Positions 8,757 to 19,000 of a DNA stretch of 64,000 nt are shown in pieces. The position numbers and the translations under genes were made by a program. The stretch lies in assembly GCA_001829315.1 (NCBI GenBank), contig MIAY01000013.1, forward strand, positions 20,491 through 84,490, written 5' to 3'. Source of the stretch: Spirochaetes bacterium GWE1_32_154. GTDB taxonomy: Bacteria; Spirochaetota; GWE2-31-10. Position 1 is the stretch's first letter; every line of letters starts with the position of its first letter. The notes under the pieces were generated by a model. It saw only the letters and a program-made list of their open reading frames with translations, had not been told where the DNA came from and did no database searches.

Positions 8757-10954
8757 TTCTTAATTACCTCATTGTTTTCTTTATTTATTTCAGGATACTC
8801 AATTCTTGAATGATACATCCCGGTTAACGTTCTTATAAAAACTCTTTTTATATTCGTAATATCATTAAATGTCAATCCTGAATCATCAAGAATCCCATCT
8901 TTGAATTTCTCATCAACAACAGCATTTACCAGAGAAGTAAAGCTCTCAACACTATAATCTGAAAGAACCCTGGAAATTGCCTCTATTTGGTCTGCTAACA
9001 TTACAACAGCTGATTCGGGAAATGCAGGATTTTCTGATTTATACTGAAAATCTTCTATAGATACGACATTCCCTTCTTTTCTTTCCTCAAGTGCTCTATT
9101 ATAGAAATATTTAATTACACTTTTACCATGATGCTGACTTACTATATCAATTACTTTCTTTGGTAATTTAGCTGAAATAGCTTCTTCAACCCCAACTTTT
9201 ACATGAGACCTTATAATATTAACACTTACAAAAGGGTTCATTTCATCATGAACATTATTTTTTCCCTGATTTTCTATAAAATGCTCGGCATTTTTTGCCT
9301 TACCAATATCATGATACAGCCCGCCGACTTTTGCAAGTAACCCATTTGCTTTAATTTCATTTGCAGCTACTTCAGCAAGATTAGCCACATTTATTGAATG
9401 ATTATAAGTACCGATTGCTGTATCAAAAAGCTTTTTTAACAAGGGAGATGAAGTATCTGTTAACTCCTGCAATCTAAACACCGTTGGTATATTAAGAATA
9501 AATTCACCGAAAGCAATTAAACCAACACTGAAAAAACCTGAAACGATTCCGTTGATCCCGGCATATAACGTAAAATTCAAAACATCAGCAAAAGAAAGCC
9601 CATCGTAATATGCTATTGAAAAACCTATAATACAATTAATTATTGCAATATAAAAACCTGCAACTAACAACTCAACCCTTCTTCTGATTTCAGGTTTAAT
9701 AGTAAAAATTGAACACAATCCAGACAATAAAATGAATAGAAATGAAGATGAATTATAACCGGATAATAAATAAAAAATTATTGAAAAAACAATAGTAATT
9801 GATATAGATGTAATCTTTGAATATAAAAAAATAAATGTCACTGATATAGTTGAGATTGGCACCATAATTCCAAGATAATAACTCGTTTTATCAAAATTAA
9901 ATGGCAATGATAGATAAATAATATATAAAAAATAAACTGCAGAAATAAAAATAAGATTTCTCACATCAAAAAAGAATGTAACATCATAGACTCGTATAAA
10001 AAAGAAGGTAAAAACGATTAATAAGAAATTTATTAGCAAAAAAGAAATAATAGTCTGATAATTTATTTTATTATGTTTATAATTAAGAACTGCTACAATC
10101 TTGGATATATTATCTTTATCAATAAGATCACCTTTTCGAGCAACAATCTGACCTTTTAACATTTTCCTGTATACATTCCGTTCTGATTTCAATTTATTCT
10201 TTAATATAGTTTCAGTTTTTTCTTTATCAATTATTATATTTGGAATAAAAAAATTAATCAGAAAATTCTCAAAAACTTTTTTATCAAAATCACTATATTT
10301 ACTTAATGAAACATTAACAATACTCCGTATATCATTTACATTAATAGTAAATAATGAAAATTCATTAATAGAATAAAAACTCTCCACCATTTCAAAATTA
10401 ACTGAACTTGCCAAAATTATCCCGGAAACCTCATACCCGGACAATTGAATTTGATCAATTTTAGACACACCTCGCTTATATAAATCTGAAACAAATGCAA
10501 CAATTCTATCCATATCTTTCGAACTCTGATTTAAAATTGTATTAAGTAATTTATATTCATTGATAGTTAAAGAAAAATCGTTTTCTTCGGCATATTTTTT
10601 TATTTCTTCATAAGTAATCTCTGATGCAATATTTATTAAAATAGTCTTTAGCAAAGAAATTCTTTTTTCAGTAATCTTATTATCAAAATAAAAATAAGTT
10701 GGAGTTGTCATTTTTATAATTTCTTCATTTCTTGATGATGCATCTTCATCGACATATTGGATTTCATCTTCAGCGATAATATCACGGGTTAATACATCAT
10801 TTATTTTTAATTTGACATCACCTTTATATGTATCGATAAAAATCACAAATGAACTGACAATAAATAGAAAAAAAACAATCAGAATTTTTAATATAAAAAA
10901 ATTCTGATTTAAGAATAATTTTTTAAAAATGGATCTATTTTTATTAGTTGCCAT
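8753..10954 (-). CDS. pgpH: 7TM-HD phosphodiesterase, PgpH-like (c-di-AMP hydrolase)
   Basis: A membrane protein of about 733 residues. In order: a transmembrane helix near residues 15-40, a long extracytoplasmic 7TMR-HDED region to about 300, a block of about seven transmembrane helices, then a cytoplasmic HD domain (TYNHSINVANLAEVAANEI, GGLYHDIGKAKNAEHF). In characterised homologues this HD domain hydrolyses cyclic di-AMP to pApA. I prefer the ATG at 10954, which overlaps the phoH stop by 11 bases, over the GTG five codons upstream; neither has a strong ribosome site. Position between phoH and ybeY is the usual one. No diadenylate cyclase gene is in the window. Confidence 0.9.
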   Translation of the reverse strand: MATNKNRSIFKKLFLNQNFFILKILIVFFLFIVSSFVIFIDTYKGDVKLKINDVLTRDIIAEDEIQYVDEDASSRNEEIIKMTTPTYFYFDNKITEKRISLLKTILINIASEITYEEIKKYAEENDFSLTINEYKLLNTILNQSSKDMDRIVAFVSDLYKRGVSKIDQIQLSGYEVSGIILASSVNFEMVESFYSINEFSLFTINVNDIRSIVNVSLSKYSDFDKKVFENFLINFFIPNIIIDKEKTETILKNKLKSERNVYRKMLKGQIVARKGDLIDKDNISKIVAVLNYKHNKINYQTIISFLLINFLLIVFTFFFIRVYDVTFFFDVRNLIFISAVYFLYIIYLSLPFNFDKTSYYLGIMVPISTISVTFIFLYSKITSISITIVFSIIFYLLSGYNSSSFLFILLSGLCSIFTIKPEIRRRVELLVAGFYIAIINCIIGFSIAYYDGLSFADVLNFTLYAGINGIVSGFFSVGLIAFGEFILNIPTVFRLQELTDTSSPLLKKLFDTAIGTYNHSINVANLAEVAANEIKANGLLAKVGGLYHDIGKAKNAEHFIENQGKNNVHDEMNPFVSVNIIRSHVKVGVEEAISAKLPKKVIDIVSQHHGKSVIKYFYNRALEERKEGNVVSIEDFQYKSENPAFPESAVVMLADQIEAISRVLSDYSVESFTSLVNAVVDEKFKDGILDDSGLTFNDITNIKRVFIRTLTGMYHSRIEYPEINKENNEVIKK

Positions 10955-11891
10955 TTTTATTGTAAGCACTAATTATTTTCTTGACAATCGGATGCCGGAC
11001 AACATCCTTTTCACTAAATTCCATAAAACCGATCTCCTCTATGCCTCGTAGCACTGAAAGTGCATCAACCATACCCGATTTAACCCGATAGGGCAAATCT
11101 ATCTGAGTAATATCGCCATTTATTATTAATTTTGCACCATTTCCAAGACGTGTTAAAAACATTTTCATCTGACTGCATGTTGTATTCTGAGCTTCATCCA
11201 GTATTACAATCGCATTTTCAAATGTTCTACCACGCATATATGCTAATGGAGCAATCTCAATAGCGTTTTTAGCCGTTAATTTTAAATACATTTCCTGTGA
11301 TACTATCTGATTCAATGAATCAAAAAGCGGAATTAAATAAGGATTTATTTTTTGGATATAATCACCTGGTAAAAAACCTAAACTTTCCCCGGCTTCTACA
11401 ATTGGCCTGGTAATTACAATTTTTTCAACTTCTTTATTTAATAATTGATTAACAGCATAACAGATACTTAAAAAAGTTTTACCGGTACCAGCAGGACCAT
11501 AGGCTAAAACAACATCTTTCTTATTAAGAAGATTAATATATTGTCCCTGAGCAACAGTCCGGGGATTAAAAACTTTATTTGCTTTTACAATATTTATCGA
11601 GGAATTAATCATATCATTAAAATTAGTTGATGAATCATGTTTTAACTCACTAACCATTAAATCAATAAGATTTGTATAGATCATCCCATTATTTTTTGAA
11701 ATATCGATAAGATTATTTATTAATAACTCAACCAATTCAAAATCATTACCGGATAAAATAATTTCTTCACCTGATGCTTCTATTGCAATATCAGTCAGAC
11801 TTTCAATCCGTCGTATATTACGATTATTGACTCCGCACACATCAAGCATTGTTTTATTGTCATTAATTAATATTGAAGTTTGTACAATCAT
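10944..11891 (-). CDS. phoH: PhoH-family ATPase (PhoL type)
   Basis: PhoH-like P-loop ATPase, often found with ybeY and thought to act in RNA metabolism. Counted from the upstream ATG at 11900, the Walker A motif GPAGTGKT is at residues 135-142 and the Walker B motif IVILDEAQ has D235-E236; a KH-like N-terminal segment precedes them. The first in-frame ATG (11900) lies inside an excellent -10 box, so I take the next ATG (11891), giving 315 residues. First gene of the long operon running to lptA. Confidence 0.92.
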   Translation of the reverse strand: MIVQTSILINDNKTMLDVCGVNNRNIRRIESLTDIAIEASGEEIILSGNDFELVELLINNLIDISKNNGMIYTNLIDLMVSELKHDSSTNFNDMINSSINIVKANKVFNPRTVAQGQYINLLNKKDVVLAYGPAGTGKTFLSICYAVNQLLNKEVEKIVITRPIVEAGESLGFLPGDYIQKINPYLIPLFDSLNQIVSQEMYLKLTAKNAIEIAPLAYMRGRTFENAIVILDEAQNTTCSQMKMFLTRLGNGAKLIINGDITQIDLPYRVKSGMVDALSVLRGIEEIGFMEFSEKDVVRHPIVKKIISAYNKNGN

Positions 11892-11898
11892 ATCAGTC

Positions 11899-11927
11899 AT
11901 GTTAACTTATGTTTGAATTATTGTCAA
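11899..11927 (-). promoter_or_regulatory. Sigma-70 promoter of the phoH operon
   Basis: Minus strand TTGACA (11922-11927), 17-bp spacer, TAACAT (11899-11904). The -10 box overlaps the first possible ATG of phoH, and the expected transcription start falls at or just before the second ATG at 11891, implying a very short or absent leader. Confidence 0.65.
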
Positions 11928-11959
11928 GTCAGCCATTTAGTAAATAAAACTATCCGCCA

Positions 11960-12123
11960 GAGCCTCTTGCAAAAATACCCTTATAATCTCGAATTTTTGC
12001 ATGAGGCTTCCTATAACGCAATTAAATTGCGTAACGGCGGAAGCATAAAAAAAGTACTCTTTTTTTCATCAAGTGGGAATATTTGGCACTCTAAATTTCC
12101 GTCTTGATTTTTGCAAGAGCCTC
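11960..12123 (-). repeat. Long, divergent copy of the dispersed palindromic element (MITE-like) at the end of lacI
   Basis: Inverted copy with ends GAGCCTCTTGCAAAAAT and TTTTTGCAAGAGCCTC and the internal CGCAATTAAATTGCG hairpin. At 164 bp it is longer than the others because of extra sequence near 12045-12105. The bases flanking it are GCCA and ACCA, an imperfect 4-bp duplication. Its right end is translated as the last ten codons and stop of lacI. Confidence 0.8.
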
Positions 12124-13074
12124 ACCATTTCTGATAATTAAAACAGGCTCAATTTTTTCCGTTTCATTACTCCATTGTCCTGAAGTGCTATTACGTATCA
12201 GATATTCTGCTGCTTTTTTACCGGTTTCAGATGCCGGCTGATGTATTGTAGTAAGATTTACATATTTAGAAACATCCAAATCATCATACCCGACTAATTC
12301 AACATCAGATGCTAATTCTTTTTTTGCCCGTAACCCTCCATAAGCAAAGCTATCACAAAAATATAAGACACCATTAACGCTGCCAGATTCAATATACTGC
12401 TTAGTCAACATATATGACTCGTCTTCACTAAACGGTATATACTCCTCAAAAACCAGTGAAATATGATGTTTCTCCAGTGCTTTTCTTACGCCACACACTC
12501 TTTCTTTCTGCTGAATACTTCCCGAATTCTCACCAATATAACCAATTGCAGTTATTCCCTTTGAAATAAGATATTCCGCTGCAATATACCCGCCTTTGGT
12601 ATTGTCAGTATAAAAAGAAGTCACATCATCTTCATGATGATCCACATATACAAACCGTGTATTACTTAATGACAATATTTTTTTTTCGATCTGACTAATT
12701 TGTTTTGCTATAACAATTATACCGGATAGAGACTCACCGGCAATATGCTTAAATAAATCTTCTTCATCCCGGCCAACATTAAAAATCAGCAGATTAAACC
12801 CGACTGTCTGAAGAAATTGATATATTCCTTTAATAATTTCCATATAAAACGGGTGAATAATAACAGGAACCACAACACCGATTGTGGTTCGGGCATAGTT
12901 TTTTTTTGGAAGATTTCGTGCTGATTTATTCGGGATATAATGTAATTTTCTGATTGCAGCTTCAATTTTTACCATAGTTTCAGAACTTACATTTTTGCCG
13001 CCATTAATTGCCCTTGAAACAGTACCAACCCCGACTGACGCTTCTTTTGCAATATCGACAATTGTAATCATCAT
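12091..13074 (-). CDS. LacI-family transcriptional regulator
   Basis: A 327-residue repressor with an N-terminal LacI helix-turn-helix (residues 3-25, ITIVDIAKEASVGVGTVSRAIN), hinge helix, and a periplasmic-binding-protein-like sensor domain (TTIGVVVPVIIHPFYMEIIKGI; SGIIVIAKQ; YIGENSG; VELVGYDDLD). Eleven bases downstream of the GH53 galactanase gene, so it probably senses a galacto-oligosaccharide and controls that gene; this is inference. Its C-terminal tail EALAKIKTEI is encoded by the inserted repeat at 11960-12123. Without the repeat the frame would close as IIRNGG followed by TAG at 11950-11952. Confidence 0.9.
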   Translation of the reverse strand: MMITIVDIAKEASVGVGTVSRAINGGKNVSSETMVKIEAAIRKLHYIPNKSARNLPKKNYARTTIGVVVPVIIHPFYMEIIKGIYQFLQTVGFNLLIFNVGRDEEDLFKHIAGESLSGIIVIAKQISQIEKKILSLSNTRFVYVDHHEDDVTSFYTDNTKGGYIAAEYLISKGITAIGYIGENSGSIQQKERVCGVRKALEKHHISLVFEEYIPFSEDESYMLTKQYIESGSVNGVLYFCDSFAYGGLRAKKELASDVELVGYDDLDVSKYVNLTTIHQPASETGKKAAEYLIRNSTSGQWSNETEKIEPVLIIRNGEALAKIKTEI

Positions 13075-13085
13075 ATCTCCCGGCT

Positions 13086-14120
13086 TTATTTCTTAAAAGC
13101 TTCAATTGGTTTTTCAGGTACACCATCGTTTCCCCAGCAACTTAAACGATATTTACTCCAGATTGCAGCACCTTGAGGCTCCCAATAGAGTACACCAAGT
13201 CCTTTTTCATCAGGTATATTTCTAACTAATGTGATAAGATCAGAAACCATTGCGTATGTTTCATCAGGTTCACTGTCAAGTCCGCCTGTTTCTACAATCA
13301 CAACTTTTTTGTCATATCGTGAAATCATGTCATACATATTATTTTTTAGCCTGTTTATAGTTTCTGTATATTTCTTTTTATCCCAGTATGGATAATATGA
13401 AAAACCAATAACATCATACTTTGTAGAATATCGGGTTAAACCGTCAAAAAACCAGCGAAATAAACCATTATCAGTACCGCTTGCTAAATGAATAATCACA
13501 AGAGAATCAGGAAAAACTTCTTTAACTCCATTGTACGCACTATTAATCAATTGAGAAAGGTTTGACATATTTTGTGAACTGCCATCAGGTAACAACATAC
13601 CCGGATTAATTTCATTACCGACTTGAACCCACTCAGGATACACATCCGCATTTTTTAACTCTATAAGTACTTCTTTTGTATAACGATGAATTTGTTCAGT
13701 TAACTGAATAAAATCTAAAGACTCCCATGAGGCAGGTTTTACCTGTTGGCCGGGGTCTGCCCAGGTATCACTATAATGAAAATCAACCATAACCCGAAAG
13801 CCTTTGCTTTTTGCACGCACAGCCATGAAAACTAATTCTTTAGAACTACAATGACCATTTACCGGATCATCTGAAGGACCAACCCATGTTCTAAGCCTGA
13901 CAGTATTAATCCCGTTCGAATGAAGAGTAGTAAGACAATCTTCTTCTTTACCAGATAAATTGTAAAATTTAAACCCGGAAGCTTCCATTTGTGGCAACCA
14001 TGAAATATCAGCACCTTTTACAAAACGATTATTAATAGAATCTTTCGTTTCACTACTGCCTGAAACACAACTTATAAGAACACAATTAATGAGTACAAAA
14101 TAAATAATATTCTTTATCAT
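13086..14120 (-). CDS. Arabinogalactan endo-beta-1,4-galactanase (GH53), lipoprotein
   Basis: Glycoside hydrolase family 53 enzyme that cleaves beta-1,4-galactan of pectin side chains. The leader ends in a lipobox (CVLISC, cysteine 18), so it is likely anchored in the outer or inner membrane. The fold begins with FVKGADISWLPQMEASG. The acid/base is E170 in QVGNEIN and the nucleophile E277 in VIVETGG; both are intact, as is the INTVRLRTWV strand. At 344 residues it is a bare catalytic domain. It overlaps dus by four bases and is followed by lacI. The placement of a galactanase inside a tRNA-modification/DNase operon is unusual. Confidence 0.92.
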   Translation of the reverse strand: MIKNIIYFVLINCVLISCVSGSSETKDSINNRFVKGADISWLPQMEASGFKFYNLSGKEEDCLTTLHSNGINTVRLRTWVGPSDDPVNGHCSSKELVFMAVRAKSKGFRVMVDFHYSDTWADPGQQVKPASWESLDFIQLTEQIHRYTKEVLIELKNADVYPEWVQVGNEINPGMLLPDGSSQNMSNLSQLINSAYNGVKEVFPDSLVIIHLASGTDNGLFRWFFDGLTRYSTKYDVIGFSYYPYWDKKKYTETINRLKNNMYDMISRYDKKVVIVETGGLDSEPDETYAMVSDLITLVRNIPDEKGLGVLYWEPQGAAIWSKYRLSCWGNDGVPEKPIEAFKK

Positions 14121-15115
14121 TCCTTTTCAACCTCCTCTTTTTCACTATATTCCAGATATTGAGCGATTAAACTGACAAACTGACTGTAACTGACTGTTTG
14201 ATTAACCGCCTGACGAAGATGAGTAATGCCCTTGCCGCCTTTTGCATAGCCTTTAAAAAACTTTCGAAACTCAACCATTGCCTTAACTTCATCACCGGTA
14301 TAGTCAATTAATGCTTTGCAATGAAGAGTTGCACTATAGAGTCTGTTTTTAAGAGTCCGCGGGATATAAAGCCGGTTTTCAAGCCTTGCTATAATTTCTT
14401 CAACTAAAAAAGGATTTTCCATCACTCCACGGGCAAGCATGATACCATCACATTGTGTCTGATTAAACATGGCAACAGCATCATCGGCCGTGAAAATATC
14501 ACCATTACCGATTACAGGAATTGTGCTAATCTTTTTAAGTTCGGTAATATGAGACCAGTCTGCCTTACCGTCAAATAACATTGTTTTCGTTCGCGGATGT
14601 AATGTTATCAAAGCTGCACCGGCAGATTCTGCTGCATAATACATGTCTTTATAATTAATTGAATTATGGTCCCATCCGCTTCTGATTTTTAACGTTACCG
14701 GTTTATCAGTTAACTCTTTAAGACCTTTAATGATCTTATATACTTCATCGGGGGTTTTCAATAAAGAAGCGCCGGAGCCTGAATTGATTATTTTCTTTAC
14801 CGAACACCCGCAATTTATATCAACAACATCGAACTTTTCGTTTTTTATTACTTCAAATGCACGGACTATTGTTTCGCGTGATGAACCAAATAACTGAATA
14901 CCAAGCGGAGAATCATTCTCACCACTGTCTATTAATGTAACTGATTTATTAAAGTTATAATGTAAACCCTGGGCAGAAACCATTTCAGCATATGCAATAC
15001 CGGCTCCCTGCTCACGGTATACCAGCCTTGTTGGAAGATTGGTATAACCGGCAAGCGGAGCTATGAATATATTGCATTTTAATTGTAGTTTACCTATAGA
15101 AAGAGGCTTTAACAT
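14117..15115 (-). CDS. dus: tRNA-dihydrouridine synthase (DusB-like)
   Basis: FMN-dependent enzyme reducing uridines in the tRNA D-loop. The TIM barrel opens with IFIAPLAGYTNLPTRLVYREQGAG. The catalytic cysteine is C104 in VDINCGCSVKK, where most relatives have a proline after the cysteine and this one has serine. FMN-contacting blocks VTLKIRSGWD, ITLHPRTK, IPVIGNGDI and GIMLARGVMENPF are present. At 332 residues the length is normal. It starts three bases after tatD ends and overlaps the GH53 gene by four bases. Confidence 0.93.
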   Translation of the reverse strand: MLKPLSIGKLQLKCNIFIAPLAGYTNLPTRLVYREQGAGIAYAEMVSAQGLHYNFNKSVTLIDSGENDSPLGIQLFGSSRETIVRAFEVIKNEKFDVVDINCGCSVKKIINSGSGASLLKTPDEVYKIIKGLKELTDKPVTLKIRSGWDHNSINYKDMYYAAESAGAALITLHPRTKTMLFDGKADWSHITELKKISTIPVIGNGDIFTADDAVAMFNQTQCDGIMLARGVMENPFLVEEIIARLENRLYIPRTLKNRLYSATLHCKALIDYTGDEVKAMVEFRKFFKGYAKGGKGITHLRQAVNQTVSYSQFVSLIAQYLEYSEKEEVEKE

Positions 15116-15118
15116 GAC

Positions 15119-15904
15119 TTAGGAAATTTCATACGACTTGATTTTATATGCTTTTAAACTGTTCTCAAAAAGAATTGTAGCCAATTCTTCTTCAGGAATC
15201 CCTTTTAACTGAGCTAAATATCTGAATGTTTCAAGAATAAAAACAGGTTTATTTCGTTTACCTCTGTACGCATGAGGAGTTAAAAACGGACTGTCAGTTT
15301 CAATAAGGATATTTTCAATCGGAACCGCTCGTGCAACATCATGAAGATTTTTAGCATTTCTGAATGTAAGATTACCTGCAAATGAAATGTATAAACCAAG
15401 ATCAATAATCTTAAATGCAAAATCGGTATCTTCACTGAAACAATGCAGTACACCGCCTGATGAAGGAACCTTTGATTTCAAAATATCAAGCATATCGGAA
15501 CCGGCTTGTCTGTTATGAAGAACAACAGGTTTATTAAACTTGTCTGCGATTTCAAGCTGTCTGATAAAGAACTCAATCTGTGAATTTCTATCACCATATT
15601 TATGGAAATAATCAAGCCCGATTTCACCAACACCGATTACATTAGGATATGTTAATGCTTCTTCAATTTTTTCTTCCCAGTCTTTAATCGGATTAATTAC
15701 TTCCGAAGGACTTAAACCAACTGTATGGAAAACATTAGGAACATTTTTAGTGTTTTTATAACAAGTGAAAAAATCATAAAGATTAGTAGCTATATTTGCA
15801 ATTGCAACGACCCCTTCTCTTTTTGCTTCATCAATTGCTCGTATCTGACTTACCGGATCTTCATAAAGTAAAGCTAAATGGCAATGTGTGTCAAAAATTC
15901 TCAT
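15119..15904 (-). CDS. tatD: TatD-family metal-dependent hydrolase/DNase
   Basis: A 261-residue TatD-family amidohydrolase. Metal ligands are seen in order: DTHCHL (residues 5-10), the glutamate of GVGEIGLDYF, VLHNRQ, GVLHCFSED and ILIETDSPFLTP. Members act as 3'-5' exonucleases or D-aminoacyl-tRNA-like hydrolases. First gene of the tatD-dus-GH53-lacI operon; about 150 bp of AT-rich DNA without a recognisable feature separates it from the RND gene end. Confidence 0.93.
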   Translation of the reverse strand: MRIFDTHCHLALLYEDPVSQIRAIDEAKREGVVAIANIATNLYDFFTCYKNTKNVPNVFHTVGLSPSEVINPIKDWEEKIEEALTYPNVIGVGEIGLDYFHKYGDRNSQIEFFIRQLEIADKFNKPVVLHNRQAGSDMLDILKSKVPSSGGVLHCFSEDTDFAFKIIDLGLYISFAGNLTFRNAKNLHDVARAVPIENILIETDSPFLTPHAYRGKRNKPVFILETFRYLAQLKGIPEEELATILFENSLKAYKIKSYEIS

Positions 15905-16055
15905 ACGAATACCTCAATATTATTATTAAATGATTATTATAAACTACATGGATGTAAATGAACCAATAGATATAAACGATTCTTGAATATAAAACAAAAT
16001 AATCTAAAAGTCAACTAACTTAAAGATATTTTGGAATGATTACAAATAGAATAAA

Positions 16056-19000
16056 TTACCGTTTTTTAGCATCAAAAAATGTATATATAACAGGAACTAA
16101 AATAAGAGAAACTGATATACTATACAATAATCCGCCAATGACAGCAATTGCAAGAGGCGCTAACGCTTCACCACCGCCACCAATATTCAACGCCAGAAAT
16201 AACATACCAAGTATTGTTGTTAATGTTGTCATCATAACAGGTCTGTACCGTTTAGTTCCAGCTTCGATAATTGAATCTGATAAGGTTTTATCATCGGATC
16301 GATTATTAACTATAAAATCAATGAGAATTATACCGTTATTAACAACGATACCGGCTAACATTATAATACCTAGAAAAGAAGGAAGATTCAGCTGTGAATT
16401 AGTGAGTAATAATGCCAGAAAAGCACCGGGCATTGAAAATGGAATTGAAACTATAATTACAAATGGCAGTTTTATACTGTTAAATTGTATACCCATAACC
16501 ATAAAAACCAGCATAATTCCAATAAGTAATGCGATACCGAGCGTTTTGAAACTTTCAGCAATTGCCCTTGATGAACCTTTTTTAGTTATACGATACCCTT
16601 CCGGTAAATTGAATGAAGACACAACCTTATTAACTTCACTTTCGATATCTTTTTTTGAATAATTTTTATCCATGTCACCGGTAATATTAACAGCCCGTAC
16701 CCGATCAATTCTTTTAATTTCAGCAGGAGCAATGCCTTCAACAAACCGGCCTAACACCTTTAAAGGGATAACCCCGGATTTTGTAACGACAGGCATATTT
16801 TCAAGGTCCCGTAATGAAATGAGTTGAGCATTTTTAAGTTGAATATTGATATCAATATCATAACCGTTCCATTTATAACTACTGACAACCTGACCGCTTT
16901 TTGCATTTCTAATCAGTTGTGCCAGATCAAAAACAGATAATCCCGTTGCAGCAATCATTTTTTTATCAGGCATAAAAATGTAAGCAGGAATTCCTTTTGC
17001 AAGCCCTGATTTCATATTGATAACACCACTGACTTTTGATACGACATCAAGAAACCGGTCTGATTGTTCACGAAGTACTTCAAGATCATTTCCCGATATA
17101 TCATATTCAATATCATTTCCCCTGATACCCGCTGTGGCATCAATAATTCTTATAGAAAAAGACAGACCCGGCACTTTTGACAGATATTGCCTGATATCAG
17201 AAATAACTTCCCTTGTTGGTTTAGCTAATGTTGTAAATACATTGATTGTTGCAGAATAAGGTTGAAGTGATCCGAATAATACATCCTCACCAACGATACT
17301 GTTAACAGTTTTAATATCTTTCATTTGTAATAATGACTGTTCAATCTGAGTTACTCCCTGATTGGTATATTCTACAGTAACTCCACGAGAATATGATATT
17401 GAAATTTGAAATTCGCCCTGATCTGAATCAGGAAGCATCCCTGTATCTATAAAACTCACTAATGAACACCCGGCTATCATTATCCCGGTAAAAACTGTCA
17501 TTGTAATAACACGATACTTTAGAGATAACTTTAAAATATCCAAATAGATTTGTTTGATACCGTCAAGAAATTTATTAAAAAGTACTGATGGATAGGAAGG
17601 TTTATAATCTGTTGTTAATAATATAAAACTTAACACAGGAATAATCGTTACCGAAACCAGTATCGAAGTCAGGAGTGCAAAAACAATAACAAGTGATAAC
17701 TCGCCAAGCAAAACTTTTGCAAGTCCCGATGTAAAAGCTAAAGGAAGAAAAACCACAACGGTTGTCAGAACTGATGCTGAAATCGGTAATGCAACCTCTG
17801 CTGAGGCCTTAGCAATCAGTTTGTATTTTGAAGTACCATTTTTATTTTCTTCAAGATAGCGATAGGCGTTTTCCATAACAACGACGGCCGAATCAACTAC
17901 CATCCCCGTTGCCATACCAAGTCCGCCAAGTGAAACGGTATTAATACTTAAATTAAATATTTTCATAAACAAAAATGAGATTATGATAGAAACAGGTATC
18001 GATACAATTATTACCAGTGTATTTTTAAAATTGCCAAGTATTAAATAAATGATAATTGCTGCAAGCAAAGCTCCTAAAAGCAAAGAATTTATAACATTCT
18101 GTATTGCTTTTTTTATTACAATTGATTCATCTTTCAGTATTTCTATTTTTACATCTGAAGGAAATCTGTTTTTATTCTGTGAAAGCCAGGCATTAACATT
18201 ATTTGAAATATCAATGGTATTGCCCCCCTGAGGTTTTCGTATCGAAATAGAAACGACCGGATTTTCATTAACCCTTGAAAATCGTGTCTGAGTTTTTTCA
18301 ATGATTGAAATATCTGCAATATCTTTTAAAAAAATAGTTTTATTACCCGAATACACGATAATTACATTGCCAATATCTTCAACTGTTTTAAACTTCCCTT
18401 CAAGACGCAGTGAGAATGCTTGTGCGTCACCTTTAATATCCCCGATCGGGAAATCAGTATTTGAAAAATTAATCGCCAGTGCAATCTGACTGATTGATAT
18501 ACCGGTTTCAATAAGCAGTTCAGGATTTATTTCAACACGGACAATGGTATCCAAACCTCCATTGACTATTATATTTCCACATGCCGGTAATTTAGATAAC
18601 TCAGGTGCAATAGCTTTTTCGGCAATAAGTTTTAACTCCCCCTCACTTCGTCGATCTGAATAGATAATAAGTGAAACAGGTGATGCAACAAAATCGTTTA
18701 TCGTAACTATTTCAGGCACCCCGGTTCCCTGGGGCAATGTACTTTTAATCGTATCAATTTCTTTTTGAATCTCATCAGTTTTTTCTTTAATATCAACACC
18801 GTAATCAAAACTTATTTGAACAAGTGAAAAACTCTCCTGACTTGTTGAAGTCACAGACTCCAAACCGGAAACAGAACTGATTGAATCTTCAATAACCCGC
18901 GTAACGTCCTGCTCAACAGATTGCGGATCAGCTCCGGGAAACGGTGTATTAATAAAAATTGCAGGAACAGTGAAATCGGGGTAATATGATACCGGTAAAT

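Noticed and set aside
16036..16662. Plus-strand open frame of 208 codons opposite the RND gene
   Set aside because: It lies antisense to a strongly conserved transporter and has no recognisable protein features.
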